34,235 bases of DNA from Gammaproteobacteria bacterium. GTDB lineage: Bacteria; Pseudomonadota; Gammaproteobacteria; CAIRSR01. The notes beneath the pieces were generated by a model. The model was not told the DNA's origin, did not search any database, and saw nothing but the letters and a program-made list of their open reading frames with translations. The position numbers and the translations under genes were made by a program. Below, in pieces: positions 26,179 through 34,235 of the stretch; the stretch's first letter is position 1; each line of letters opens with the position of its first letter. The DNA lies in the NCBI GenBank assembly GCA_963575655.1, contig CAUYTY010000193.1, forward strand, positions 1-34,235, given 5' to 3'.

Positions 26179-29100
26179 TTATGCTTCTCTAAGAAATGAG
26201 TGGGTAAGCTGCCCATTCAACACATCAAGACTCATCAGCGCACTATCAAAATCATATTGCGCAATCTTTTCCTCCAATATCTGCAAGGAGTGGAGTATCA
26301 CCGGATCGGATACATCCATCATCAGCATCACCAGGTGATCTTCCGCCTCAGAATCGTACTGAGTAAGCAAATTACGCAGCTCTCGCAAGCGCGGCACGAG
26401 TTCCTCAACATTCAACGAATCCACTGGACCAAAGGCTACTAGAGATGCCGATGAGAGATTGGTACGAATTGCTGAAACGACCTGGTTCAATTCATCACCT
26501 GCGGTTACAAGCAATGCACTTAGTGATTCTGTCTGCTCAGCGAGCAAGGCTACCTCAAAATTTCGAGCGGCTTGATACAACGAGTTTGCACCGATATTAC
26601 CGGCCACGCCTTTCAGAGTATGCGCCAAATGGGCAGCCTGTTTTAGATCCCCACTGGCAGTCGCGTAACGAATTCCCCGCACTGTGTCGATTTGATTATC
26701 TGCGAATTTAATAAGTAACCGGCGATAGGCCTGAACATTACCCATCATCCGATTGAGCCCATCGCGCGTATTAATTCCAGGAAGCTCTGGTAGGTCTTCG
26801 CTAGAATGATCCTCTACTTCTGAAATACCCCCCAGGTCGGGCAAGGCACGTTCACCAGGGGCGATCCACTCCACAAGCGCACGAAACAACTCCTGCGGAT
26901 CAATCGGCTTGGCAATATGACAATTCATCCCAACATCGCGAGTTATTTTACGATCCTCGATCATGGCATTCGCGGTCATAGCCAGGATCGGCAGTTTGGC
27001 AAAACGCACATCCTCACGTATCTTGCGAGTTGCCTCTAAACCATCCAACACCGGCATCTGCACATCCATCAATACACAATCGTAGCGACCAGGCACTAAC
27101 ATCTCAATTGCTTCCTGCCCATTATTGGCAATGTCCACCACAAAATTGGCCTCCCGTAGTAACTCACTAGCAATCTCCTGGTTAATTTCGTTATCTTCAA
27201 CAAGCAAGATGCGTGCCCCCTGAATTGAATGAAGTAGCGCCATGTTCGGTTCCCCATTTTTATGCGTACTCATCGGCAATGGTAATATTCCCGAGAACAA
27301 TTCGGTAATCGTATTGAATAACAACGATGGATTGATCGGTTTGTTCAAAATACCGTCCAGGAATTCTGCACCTGGGACCCGGACAAAATCCTCGCGACTG
27401 GACGCTGTGATCAGAATAATCTTCGGCGGCGTCTCTGGCAGCAGGTCCATTTTAATCAGAACAGCCGCCTCTACACCATTGATATCAGGCATCTTCCAAT
27501 CTATCAGAATTAACTTGAAGGTATTTCCAGATTCCCGCAGAATATCAAACGCCTCCCTCGCGGAAGGACATACCGTAACCTGGAAGGCATAAGACTCCAA
27601 ATAGCTACTGAGTATCTCAGCCGAAGTCACATTATCATCTACGACCATAACGCAGAGATCTCGCAACGCTCGATTCATCTCTCTTGGTTCGTGATCAGAT
27701 GGTTCCACTACACCAAAGGGAACACTAAAGATAAAACTACTACCCACATCTGGGGTGCTTTTGACATGGATATTTCCACCCATCATTTGTACTAACTGCT
27801 TAGAAATCGCCAAACCAAGACCGGTACCACCATATTTACGGGTAATCGAAGAATCCGTCTGAGAAAAAGACTTGAACAAACGCTGCTGTTGCTTGGCAGT
27901 CATGCCAATACCGGTATCACATACCGAAAATTCCAACCAAACTAGATTATCGGATCGCCCAATCATGCCTACCGATACGATTACCTCACCCGTCGAGGTA
28001 AATTTGATTGCATTATTGGTAAGATTGGTCAATACCTGTCCCAAGCGGAGCGGGTCACCTACCAACTGAAGAGGGATATGTGGGGGGCGAAAGAAGAGTA
28101 ATTCTAGTGATTTCTCATATGCCTTATTGGATATCAAGGTCGATAGATTGTCAAAGACCTGGTCCAAATCAAAAGGAATATTCTCAATATCCAGTTGTCC
28201 CGCCTCAATCTTCGAGAAGTCCAAAATATCATTGAGAATCCCCAATAACGATTCTGCCGAGGCAAAGACCTTATGGAGATAATCACGTTGCTTGGCGGAA
28301 AGTTCGGTATTTAGGCATAACCCGGTGAGTCCAATGATGGCATTCATCGGGGTACGAATCTCATGACTCATGTTGGCCAGAAATTCACTCTTCGCACGAG
28401 TCGCTGCGTTGGCAACATCGAGCGCGGCCGCCAGCTCTTCCTCCATCTTTTTACGCTCAGTAATATCTGTGCGTATAGAAATATACTTAAATGGTTTCCC
28501 CTTCTCGTCCAGGAAGGGAACAATGGTCGCACTGGTCCAATAATATCCACCATCCCTCTTCGAATTTTTTATCTCACCGTGCCACACCTCACCATGGGCA
28601 ATCCGACGCCACATCGCTCGATAGAATTCCTCGGAGTGTTCTTGAGATTTCACAATCCGATGATTTTTTCCGATTAGCTCCTCACGGGTGTAGCCACTAA
28701 TGCTACAGAAGTGATCATTGGCATATGTGATATGCCCCTGAACATCTGCCGCACTCACAATCGCATGTTCGTCGAGGGCAAAATTCAGGAATTTCAGACT
28801 GTCATTGGCCAACTGCAATTCATGGGTGCGCTCTCCGACGAGTCGCTCGAGATTGTCCCGAATCGCCCATAGCTCAGCAGTACGTCGATCAAAGGCACCA
28901 GCCAAGTCTTCTAGCTCATCATGGGTATCCAAGGAATCACAAAAGACGGTCCGATCATCCGGTCTCATGTGTGTAATCTTCTCACATAGATCAAGAATCG
29001 GACGGGCGATCCCATTACCAATCCGCACTGCGAGCAAGATCGCTGCAGAAATTGCCAACACACTCAGCAAAATGAAATTGAAGATAATTCTGCGCAGTGG

Positions 29101-29886
29101 CGCATAATAATCATCTTTCAGAATTCCGGCATCAAGTCGAATATTTAGATTGCGCAGATACGGGGTGGTCTCATTTGGGTAGGCAGAGGTAATAACATAT
29201 TTCTCATCATTGTCTGTCATTTGTGTGTAGAGGACCGACGGTTCCCTCATACGATTATTTCCCACTAGGCGCTCTAACGTTTGATCCTCTTCCTGGAAAA
29301 TTCGTTGCGCCAACAACCTTATATCATAAGAAACAATGATAGCCCCTTGCGTAGTATCATAATACTCAATAGGATCGACAATAATCATGTGCCTCATCGA
29401 AGGTGACATGAGGACCCGCCGCCGATTCATGGCCAGTGCCTGACGAAGCTCGGGGAATTCATTAAAACTTGGCAATGGTTCGTCGACAGCAAACACCGGG
29501 GTACCATCGAAATCAACTAACGAGACTCCGACGACATCTCGATTAGCCCCAAAGTTCTCGATCAGCTTGGGTAGGTAGGTCTGCCGCCCTTGGGCGTCCA
29601 CCAGACCATTGGGGACGAGGGGATTCTTAGCGAGACGGTCGACGGTTTCCACTAGATAGGCAATACGCTGCTCCACTCGCCGCAACTCATGAAAGCTGAT
29701 CTCCCCCATGGTCTCTTGCCGCATATTATCGATGTGCTGCACCATCAAACCGATCACAATCGAGGTTACCAACAACAACGATGCGGCCACGACTCCTGCA
29801 ATCTGCCAAGCCAAGTATCGCTTCAGACTTCGGCGCGGCATCGCTTCCTGATTATTCTTCAGTAGCCCGCGGAAATATCGCAACAT
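26179..29886 (-). CDS. Hybrid sensor histidine kinase with two REC domains and HPt
   Basis: 1235 residues from ATG 29886 (a TTG at 29943 would add 19 unlikely residues). Order: cytoplasmic tip; TM1 about 24-49; periplasmic dCache-like sensor 50-266; TM2 267-290; HAMP; PAS about 371-478 ending TDITERKKM; HisKA with H508 (NMSHEIRTPMN); HATPase with NLTNNAIKFT and GGTGLGLAI; REC1 with D796 (LILIDWKMPD); REC2 with D941 (CVLMDVQMP); HPt with H1089 (AHTLKGVAGN); then a helical tail of about 100 residues. The layout is BarA/EvgS/TorS-like and supports a His-Asp-His relay. Its neighbours are the periplasmic binding-protein fusion upstream and a REC-kinase immediately downstream. A binding protein docking on the sensor domain, as TorT does on TorS, is plausible but inferred. 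Confidence 0.95.
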   Translation of the reverse strand: MLRYFRGLLKNNQEAMPRRSLKRYLAWQIAGVVAASLLLVTSIVIGLMVQHIDNMRQETMGEISFHELRRVEQRIAYLVETVDRLAKNPLVPNGLVDAQGRQTYLPKLIENFGANRDVVGVSLVDFDGTPVFAVDEPLPSFNEFPELRQALAMNRRRVLMSPSMRHMIIVDPIEYYDTTQGAIIVSYDIRLLAQRIFQEEDQTLERLVGNNRMREPSVLYTQMTDNDEKYVITSAYPNETTPYLRNLNIRLDAGILKDDYYAPLRRIIFNFILLSVLAISAAILLAVRIGNGIARPILDLCEKITHMRPDDRTVFCDSLDTHDELEDLAGAFDRRTAELWAIRDNLERLVGERTHELQLANDSLKFLNFALDEHAIVSAADVQGHITYANDHFCSISGYTREELIGKNHRIVKSQEHSEEFYRAMWRRIAHGEVWHGEIKNSKRDGGYYWTSATIVPFLDEKGKPFKYISIRTDITERKKMEEELAAALDVANAATRAKSEFLANMSHEIRTPMNAIIGLTGLCLNTELSAKQRDYLHKVFASAESLLGILNDILDFSKIEAGQLDIENIPFDLDQVFDNLSTLISNKAYEKSLELLFFRPPHIPLQLVGDPLRLGQVLTNLTNNAIKFTSTGEVIVSVGMIGRSDNLVWLEFSVCDTGIGMTAKQQQRLFKSFSQTDSSITRKYGGTGLGLAISKQLVQMMGGNIHVKSTPDVGSSFIFSVPFGVVEPSDHEPREMNRALRDLCVMVVDDNVTSAEILSSYLESYAFQVTVCPSAREAFDILRESGNTFKLILIDWKMPDINGVEAAVLIKMDLLPETPPKIILITASSREDFVRVPGAEFLDGILNKPINPSLLFNTITELFSGILPLPMSTHKNGEPNMALLHSIQGARILLVEDNEINQEIASELLREANFVVDIANNGQEAIEMLVPGRYDCVLMDVQMPVLDGLEATRKIREDVRFAKLPILAMTANAMIEDRKITRDVGMNCHIAKPIDPQELFRALVEWIAPGERALPDLGGISEVEDHSSEDLPELPGINTRDGLNRMMGNVQAYRRLLIKFADNQIDTVRGIRYATASGDLKQAAHLAHTLKGVAGNIGANSLYQAARNFEVALLAEQTESLSALLVTAGDELNQVVSAIRTNLSSASLVAFGPVDSLNVEELVPRLRELRNLLTQYDSEAEDHLVMLMMDVSDPVILHSLQILEEKIAQYDFDSALMSLDVLNGQLTHSFLREA

Positions 29887-29900
29887 AACGATAGAAATCC

Positions 29901-30264
29901 TAGTGCTTATGCCTATTAAAAGTAATCGCTCGTCCCCTCCCAACGGAGGGGAGTAAACAATTACTCAACGAGTGCAGAAAGGGCGATAAGAAATAATATC
30001 CAATTATTCTTTTGATCACGCCCCTCCTCCTATTAGTAAAGTATGGTAAGCAATGATTATTGAGGTACGGTAGTTGTGGGCAGGACGGAGACAATGACGC
30101 CATTGGCATCGTAGCGACTGAAGTGATAATCATCTGTTGACAGAGCTTCGTGTTGTTTAGGAGTAAAGGGCTGATGATAGGTTTTTATCAATCCCTCATG
30201 GGTGTCGAGATGTTCTAATGCGTCGCGCACGGCCTCTCGATCGGTTGTGCCTGCGGCAGTAATG
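29901..30264. repeat. 364-bp tandem direct duplication, copy 1
   Basis: Copy 1 (29901-30264) and copy 2 (30265-30628) look identical by eye from tagtgcttatgcc to gcggcagtaatg, arranged head to tail. The unit holds the last 68 codons and stop of the binding-protein fusion gene plus about 156 bases of intergenic DNA leading to the hybrid kinase. The unit contains a small palindrome (cccctcccaacggagggg). Such a perfect repeat means either a very recent event or an assembly error. Confidence 0.92.
30057..30264 (-). pseudogene. Orphan C-terminal copy (68 codons) of the binding-protein fusion gene
   Basis: Inside duplication copy 1 the reading ITAAGTTDREAVRDALEHLD through VLPTTTVPQ repeats the end of the neighbouring gene exactly. 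The bases before it belong to the intergenic part of copy 2, so a chimeric frame from 30497 is open for 146 codons but begins inside the real gene in another frame. It has no start of its own and is not expected to be a gene. Confidence 0.85.
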
Positions 30265-30628
30265 TAGTGCTTATGCCTATTAAAAGTAATCGCTCGTCCC
30301 CTCCCAACGGAGGGGAGTAAACAATTACTCAACGAGTGCAGAAAGGGCGATAAGAAATAATATCCAATTATTCTTTTGATCACGCCCCTCCTCCTATTAG
30401 TAAAGTATGGTAAGCAATGATTATTGAGGTACGGTAGTTGTGGGCAGGACGGAGACAATGACGCCATTGGCATCGTAGCGACTGAAGTGATAATCATCTG
30501 TTGACAGAGCTTCGTGTTGTTTAGGAGTAAAGGGCTGATGATAGGTTTTTATCAATCCCTCATGGGTGTCGAGATGTTCTAATGCGTCGCGCACGGCCTC
30601 TCGATCGGTTGTGCCTGCGGCAGTAATG
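30265..30628. repeat. 364-bp tandem direct duplication, copy 2
   Basis: Second copy of the 29901-30264 unit. This is the copy continuous with the full-length binding-protein fusion gene, covering its final 68 codons, stop and original 3' flank. Confidence 0.92.
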
Positions 30629-32589
30629 GCGAGCGCCAATAGATGTACTAAATCGTAAGCGTGGGCAGTGCTATCCGGGACAAAGATATCACGCGCCGAT
30701 GACGCATCGAAAGTAGCCAGGTAACGCTGGGTTACGTCGAGGCTTTTTGGCGTCTGAGCGGTTAGAAAGGAAAATGATTGAATAAACGTCAAATCGACTT
30801 TATTCAGGGCAGAGCGCGCCTCGTCACGCATATTGCTATTCGACATCCCCCAATGGGATATCATTGGCAAAGGATGGAGTCGTTCCGCCATAGCATTGAC
30901 AATACGAATACTTTCCGCAGTAGTGGCCACCACCACCACAATATCCGCACCGGATGCTTCAATCCGCGATAGATGAACCGGGAAATCATATTCTCCACTA
31001 TCGAACCATTCTACTGCAACGGGGGCAATACCACGACGTTGTAGCGCTTCGGTTAATACTTGATAATTCTCCCGGCCCAACTCGGCATTATTCAACAGTA
31101 AGGCTGGCCGTTGGGCATGCTCAAGTGAATGATTGATGAGAAAGGTACCACTGTCACTATCGGAAACGGATAATCGAAAGATAAAATTGGGGTAATAACC
31201 ATTATCGATGATGCGTGTGGCTGCCGCTCTGGGAATAAGCATCGGGACCCTAGCTTGATGAGTGGCATCAATCTCTCTGAGAACCACATTGCTCGTAGAA
31301 CCACCAATAATTGCCACCAGATTGGGAAATGCGACGAAATCATCAATATTCCTAATTCCACGCTCGGGTAGCCCCCGATCATCCTTGGCAATCAAGGCAA
31401 GCCTACGACCCAAGACACCACCGTGCTCATTGATCTCATTAATAGCAAGCATGGCGCCGCGTTTGATTGCCAATCCAGCCCCCACGCTATCAATCGACAG
31501 ATCGGTATCTAGGCCAATTACAATATCAGATAAGTTTTCCTCACGCTGTTCACGCAAAAGCTCTTCACTCCTTGACATAATGTCAGAACCAATCACTCCT
31601 TCAAATTGATACGGTATATGTGCGGTCAGTGCGGAAAAATGCCGCCGTTGCTCTTCAGTTAGTTCATAGATAGTTATGCCGGTACGACGGATAATGTCAA
31701 GAGACTCTGCTTCATAACGAAGCGTTTCAGCGCGTTCAAAGGGGGTAAGACGCCGCGCAATATCTATCAAGAGTAAACCAATATCATTAGGGAGTGTGTC
31801 GAAGACTTTCTGGCTGATGACAAAAACATAACCAAGATAACCGTGGTTGCTAAGGGTAAGGTGCGCCTGTACTTTATGGAAATCCATCGCGGCAATTGCA
31901 ATCAGAGGATTTTCCTGGCCATCCACCACACCATCCTGCAATGCCTGGTAGGTAGAGTGAAAGTCAATTGGTAACGATTGAGCGCCAAAAGCCTTATACT
32001 GGTCCATGATAACGCGGTTTTTCATGACGCGCATCTTGAGATCTCGAAAGTCTTCTGGCTCATGGATCGGTCGATTCGCAGTAAATTGCTTAAATCCCAT
32101 CTCCCAGAAAGTAACGCCAATCAGGTCAATGGAATTTAATTTCGCAAGGATTAATCTACCGGGTTCGCCATCTAGCATTCGGTATACCTCGTTGCGATTG
32201 CGGAAGAAGAATGGTAAGTCAACATATTGCATTGCGGGCACCGCCGTACCAAGTTTGGCGGTGGGCACCAGCATGATGTCGAGGGTACCGTCGCGGACCA
32301 TCTCGATCATTTGGTCGTCACTACCAAGCTGCTGTGCGGGATACACCGTAACATGAGTTCGACCGTTACTTTCAATTCGCACCATCTTGGCGAATTTCTC
32401 CGCAGCGAGGTGCAGGGCGCTATTCACTTGGAAGTTATGACCAAAACGTAGATACAGTGTATTATCGACTGGTTGCGGCGGCGCATGTTCACGAGTGCGC
32501 AGATAGAGTTGGAACAAAAATAGAGAAACACCCAACCCTACCGCGATGAGAAGAAGGGAAAATATCCGATACCATGACCATAATTTCAT
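30421..32589 (-). CDS. DctP-type/LivJ-type solute-binding fusion protein, membrane-anchored
   Basis: 722 residues. TM helix about 9-30 without cleavage site or lipobox, so anchored with the rest in the periplasm. Domain 1 (about 45-345) is a TRAP-transporter DctP-like binding protein: QLGSDDQMIEMVRDGTLDIM (88-107), LPFFFRNRNEVYRML, substrate-type Arg187 in LKMRVM, and YQALQDGVVDGQENPL (214-229). Domain 2 (about 355-720) is a type-I periplasmic binding domain (Peripla_BP_6, LivJ-like): GAGLAIKRGAMLAINEINEH, GGVLGRRL, AIIGGSTSNVVLREID, VPMLIPRAA, and LLLNNAELGRENYQVLTEAL. I do not know this fusion as a named family. No DctQM or LivHMGF genes are present, and the gene sits between kinase and phosphatase genes, so a sensor role is inferred. 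The 3' end lies in the tandem duplication. Confidence 0.92.
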   Translation of the reverse strand: MKLWSWYRIFSLLLIAVGLGVSLFLFQLYLRTREHAPPQPVDNTLYLRFGHNFQVNSALHLAAEKFAKMVRIESNGRTHVTVYPAQQLGSDDQMIEMVRDGTLDIMLVPTAKLGTAVPAMQYVDLPFFFRNRNEVYRMLDGEPGRLILAKLNSIDLIGVTFWEMGFKQFTANRPIHEPEDFRDLKMRVMKNRVIMDQYKAFGAQSLPIDFHSTYQALQDGVVDGQENPLIAIAAMDFHKVQAHLTLSNHGYLGYVFVISQKVFDTLPNDIGLLLIDIARRLTPFERAETLRYEAESLDIIRRTGITIYELTEEQRRHFSALTAHIPYQFEGVIGSDIMSRSEELLREQREENLSDIVIGLDTDLSIDSVGAGLAIKRGAMLAINEINEHGGVLGRRLALIAKDDRGLPERGIRNIDDFVAFPNLVAIIGGSTSNVVLREIDATHQARVPMLIPRAAATRIIDNGYYPNFIFRLSVSDSDSGTFLINHSLEHAQRPALLLNNAELGRENYQVLTEALQRRGIAPVAVEWFDSGEYDFPVHLSRIEASGADIVVVVATTAESIRIVNAMAERLHPLPMISHWGMSNSNMRDEARSALNKVDLTFIQSFSFLTAQTPKSLDVTQRYLATFDASSARDIFVPDSTAHAYDLVHLLALAITAAGTTDREAVRDALEHLDTHEGLIKTYHQPFTPKQHEALSTDDYHFSRYDANGVIVSVLPTTTVPQ

Positions 32590-32789
32590 GATTTGATCCT
32601 TGCTATGTCCGAATTCTAGGGATACCAGATCCTTAGCGTTGAAAAGAGGCTCATCGGAAAGTTAAATGTGAGTAACCGTTCAGATCCTCGCTGGGAGCAC
32701 GACCAGCCGATTCCACGTGAACAAATGCTAAGATCGTTTCTTCACCCTCCACTATTGCATACTAACAAATAATCAGTCAGCTTCTCAGA
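32590..32789. other. 200-base gap in the signalling cluster
   Basis: No gene seen. It holds gtaaccgttcagatcctcgc with a following gggagcacga (32671-32700), a string shared with the interior of the family D MITE at 10936 (gtaaccgttcagattccctt ... gggagcgcga). The promoter of the binding-protein fusion should be here, but none is obvious. Confidence 0.5.
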
Positions 32790-33917
32790 TCAATAAATCT
32801 GAACCTCCACCAAGGTGATATCGTCATCATAAACCGATGATGCAACATACTCATTGAGTAGGCCCATCAAATTATCCAGGGCGGTTTTTCCTGTGGCTAC
32901 TTGCTTAAGAAACGCTGCCAATCTCTCCATTCCAAACATTTCGGCATTACTACCTTCAGATTCAATGATGCCGTCTGAGAAAATATACAGACGATCTCCT
33001 TTTTCCAGAGAGATATCCAACGCGGCACTAGCAACATCCAAACTTCTTGAAATCCCCAGGGCCAGCATCTCCGACGAAAGATAGCGCTGGATTACTCCCT
33101 TCCGAATCAATAAGGCATCTGGCAGCCCACCGTTCCAAAGCATGGCTTGGGTACGCTCCGCAGAGATCTCGAGTAAGGTAGCAGCAAGAAAAAGCCCCAC
33201 AGGAAGTCGCGCACACAGTTGGGTGTTGATCTCAATAAGAATCTGTTCCCCACTTGCCCCCCGTTTGGCCAATTCATGCAAAATATAGGTCACTAATGGA
33301 CCACCAATAGCAGCGGGGAGACCATGGCCGGTAAAATCTCCCAATAAAATCAGTTGCCGTCCGTCCGGGGTAAAGGTTGAAATAAGAATATCGCCTGCAG
33401 TCTTCTCTACGGGAGAGATGATATGGCGCAGATAACGTTCGTCAAATTCATCCGCCTTCCGCATTTTAAGGATGATAGCCTCAATCAATTCGCGCTCATG
33501 AAGAAGGCGTTGATTATGCTCGTCTAATTCCTGTTTAGTGGCTTGGAGAGTTAAGTGAGTCCTAACTCGCGCCTGAACGATAGGAATACGAAACGGCTTG
33601 GTAATATAGTCAACCGCCCCCAGCTTTAATCCCGCAATCTCATCATTTTCCTCTGATTTCGCCGTCACAAAAATAACCGGAATATTTCGAGTTGCCGCAT
33701 CCGCCTTTAACCTACGACACACCTCGTAGCCATCCATGATTGGCATCATGATATCCAACAGTACTAGATCAGGAATGGGCCAAATATTCGCGGCCTTTAA
33801 GGCCATTTGACCATTGATGGCGGCCCTCACCGTGTAATCACGTAACAAGGCTCCTTTTAACACATCAATATTTTCAGGAGTGTCATCGACAATCAGTATG
33901 GTTGGTTTGTTATTCAT
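32790..33917 (-). CDS. Response regulator with PP2C (SpoIIE/RsbU-type) phosphatase output
   Basis: 375 residues from ATG 33917, which has gagg six bases upstream; an open frame to 34079 runs into a MITE and is rejected. REC domain (about 5-122) with D55 in LVLLDIMMP and K108 in YITKPF, a helical linker (KQELDEHNQRLLHERELIEA), then a PP2C-type Ser/Thr phosphatase with metal-binding motifs KTAGDIL, LLGDFTGHG, YIFSDGIIES and YDDDITLV. Same layout as RsbU-like regulators such as HsbR, which control an anti-sigma-factor antagonist once phosphorylated, for example by an HPt module. No antagonist or anti-sigma gene lies in the window. It is the first gene of the minus-strand signalling cluster, so phosphorylation by the hybrid kinase is a reasonable inference. 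Confidence 0.93.
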   Translation of the reverse strand: MNNKPTILIVDDTPENIDVLKGALLRDYTVRAAINGQMALKAANIWPIPDLVLLDIMMPIMDGYEVCRRLKADAATRNIPVIFVTAKSEENDEIAGLKLGAVDYITKPFRIPIVQARVRTHLTLQATKQELDEHNQRLLHERELIEAIILKMRKADEFDERYLRHIISPVEKTAGDILISTFTPDGRQLILLGDFTGHGLPAAIGGPLVTYILHELAKRGASGEQILIEINTQLCARLPVGLFLAATLLEISAERTQAMLWNGGLPDALLIRKGVIQRYLSSEMLALGISRSLDVASAALDISLEKGDRLYIFSDGIIESEGSNAEMFGMERLAAFLKQVATGKTALDNLMGLLNEYVASSVYDDDITLVEVQIY

Positions 33918-34017
33918 AGATCCTCGGCGCAGCCCCCCCGATCCCGAAGAGTCGAGGGGAGGAAGCGTTGCCTTTTTCTTAAACGGCACACAGAACGGGT
34001 GAATTTTTAGGCATAGG

Positions 34018-34110
34018 TAACCCAAGTTGCCACCTAGCACGCTTTTTCCCCTCTCCTGGAGGGAGAGATGCCTTCTCATTTATCACCGCATAGGTGGGTA
34101 ACTTGGGTTA
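34018..34110. repeat. Family B MITE, short form (93 bp)
   Basis: Ends taacccaagttgccacct and aggtgggtaacttgggtta (one extra G in the right arm). The interior resembles the 11088-11179 copy: agcacgctttttcccctctc ... tatcaccgcat. It lies about 100 bases upstream of the REC-PP2C start. Confidence 0.88.
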
Positions 34111-34184
34111 GATTACTATCAATCATTATTCGGGTTGGTCATGGTATTGCTCCATTATTATTATGAGTTCTGGTTTCAGCTCAA

Positions 34185-34235
34185 TAGACCTTATCGGAAA
34201 CCCCCTACCTAGCTCTGCCGGACAACGCAACCTCA
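34185..34235. repeat. Family A MITE, left end, cut by the window edge
   Basis: tagaccttatcggaaacccc begins as the other family A left ends do, with TA boundary. The following bases (ctacctagctctgccgg) differ from the full copies, so this may be a variant or degraded member. Confidence 0.5.

Noticed and set aside
29887-29943. TTG start of the hybrid kinase at 29943
   Set aside because: It begins in a repeat palindrome and adds residues without similarity to kinase N-termini. ATG 29886 is preferred.
30057-30497. 146-codon minus-strand frame across the duplication junction
   Set aside because: Its first half is antisense-like or out-of-frame reading of the real gene and intergenic DNA; only the last 68 codons are genuine, duplicated sequence. 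Not a gene.
33918-34079. 54-residue N-terminal extension of the REC-PP2C protein
   Set aside because: It is read through a family B MITE, is low-complexity in part, and the ATG at 33917 has a good ribosome binding site exactly before the canonical REC start.
25061-34235. TRAP or branched-chain amino acid transporter locus
   Set aside because: Only binding domains are present; there are no DctQ/DctM, LivH/LivM or ATPase genes in the window.
1-34235. tRNA and rRNA genes
   Set aside because: I looked for tRNA-like cloverleaf patterns (GGTTCGAATCC-type arms) and rRNA signatures and found none I could support.

Overview
The window looks like chromosome of a free-living gammaproteobacterium. The evidence is the miaB-ybeY-ybeX-lnt block, the alpha-2-macroglobulin/PBP1C pair, an AsmA-family protein, and a large family-rich signalling locus typical of environmental sulfur- or organic-carbon-using Gammaproteobacteria. 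The species cannot be named from this sequence. Coding capacity is moderate, because many gaps are filled by short palindromic, TA-ended repeat elements (MITE-like), IS fragments and decayed genes.

Layout. 1-1030: decayed mosaic (RhaD-like aldolase start, IS91-like transposase tail, partial MITE). 1035-1499: YhcH/YjgK/YiaL protein (+). 1572-3452: AsmA-like protein (-). 3523-4306: MITEs. 4411-5811: glutamyl-tRNA synthetase (-). 6155-10564: miaB, ybeY, ybeX/corC, lnt (+), without the usual ybeZ (phoH-like) gene. 10594-11382: four MITEs of three families almost end to end. 11333-13523: sulfotransferase and FemAB/GNAT-like protein (-). 13542-15942: an IS1-family element with 8-bp target duplication, surrounded by broken copies of a DUF2887/DUF4351 (Rpn-like nuclease) gene. 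15994-21201: large thioester alpha-2-macroglobulin (+). 21222-22286: ATPase fragment cut by a MITE, possible TnpB tail. 22287-25009: PD-(D/E)XK-like protein overlapping pbpC by ATGA (+).

25061-33917 is the most distinctive region: four minus-strand signalling genes. In transcription order they are a REC-PP2C phosphatase (RsbU/HsbR type), a membrane-anchored protein that fuses a TRAP-type (DctP) solute-binding domain to a type-I periplasmic binding domain (LivJ-like), a large hybrid kinase (periplasmic sensor, HAMP, PAS, HisKA, HATPase, REC, REC, HPt), and a small REC-HisKA-HATPase kinase. No TRAP or ABC permease is visible, so the binding-protein fusion probably senses ligands for the kinase rather than importing them. 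A perfect-looking 364-bp tandem duplication lies between the fusion gene and the hybrid kinase and copies the last 68 codons of the fusion gene.

Functional themes are envelope maintenance (AsmA, Lnt, alpha-2-macroglobulin with PBP1C, FemAB-like), RNA modification and processing (MiaB, YbeY, GltX), and environmental sensing. The mobile-element load has altered gene ends directly: one MITE supplies the last residues and stop of the sulfotransferase, and its inverted twin supplies the stop of the truncated ATPase.
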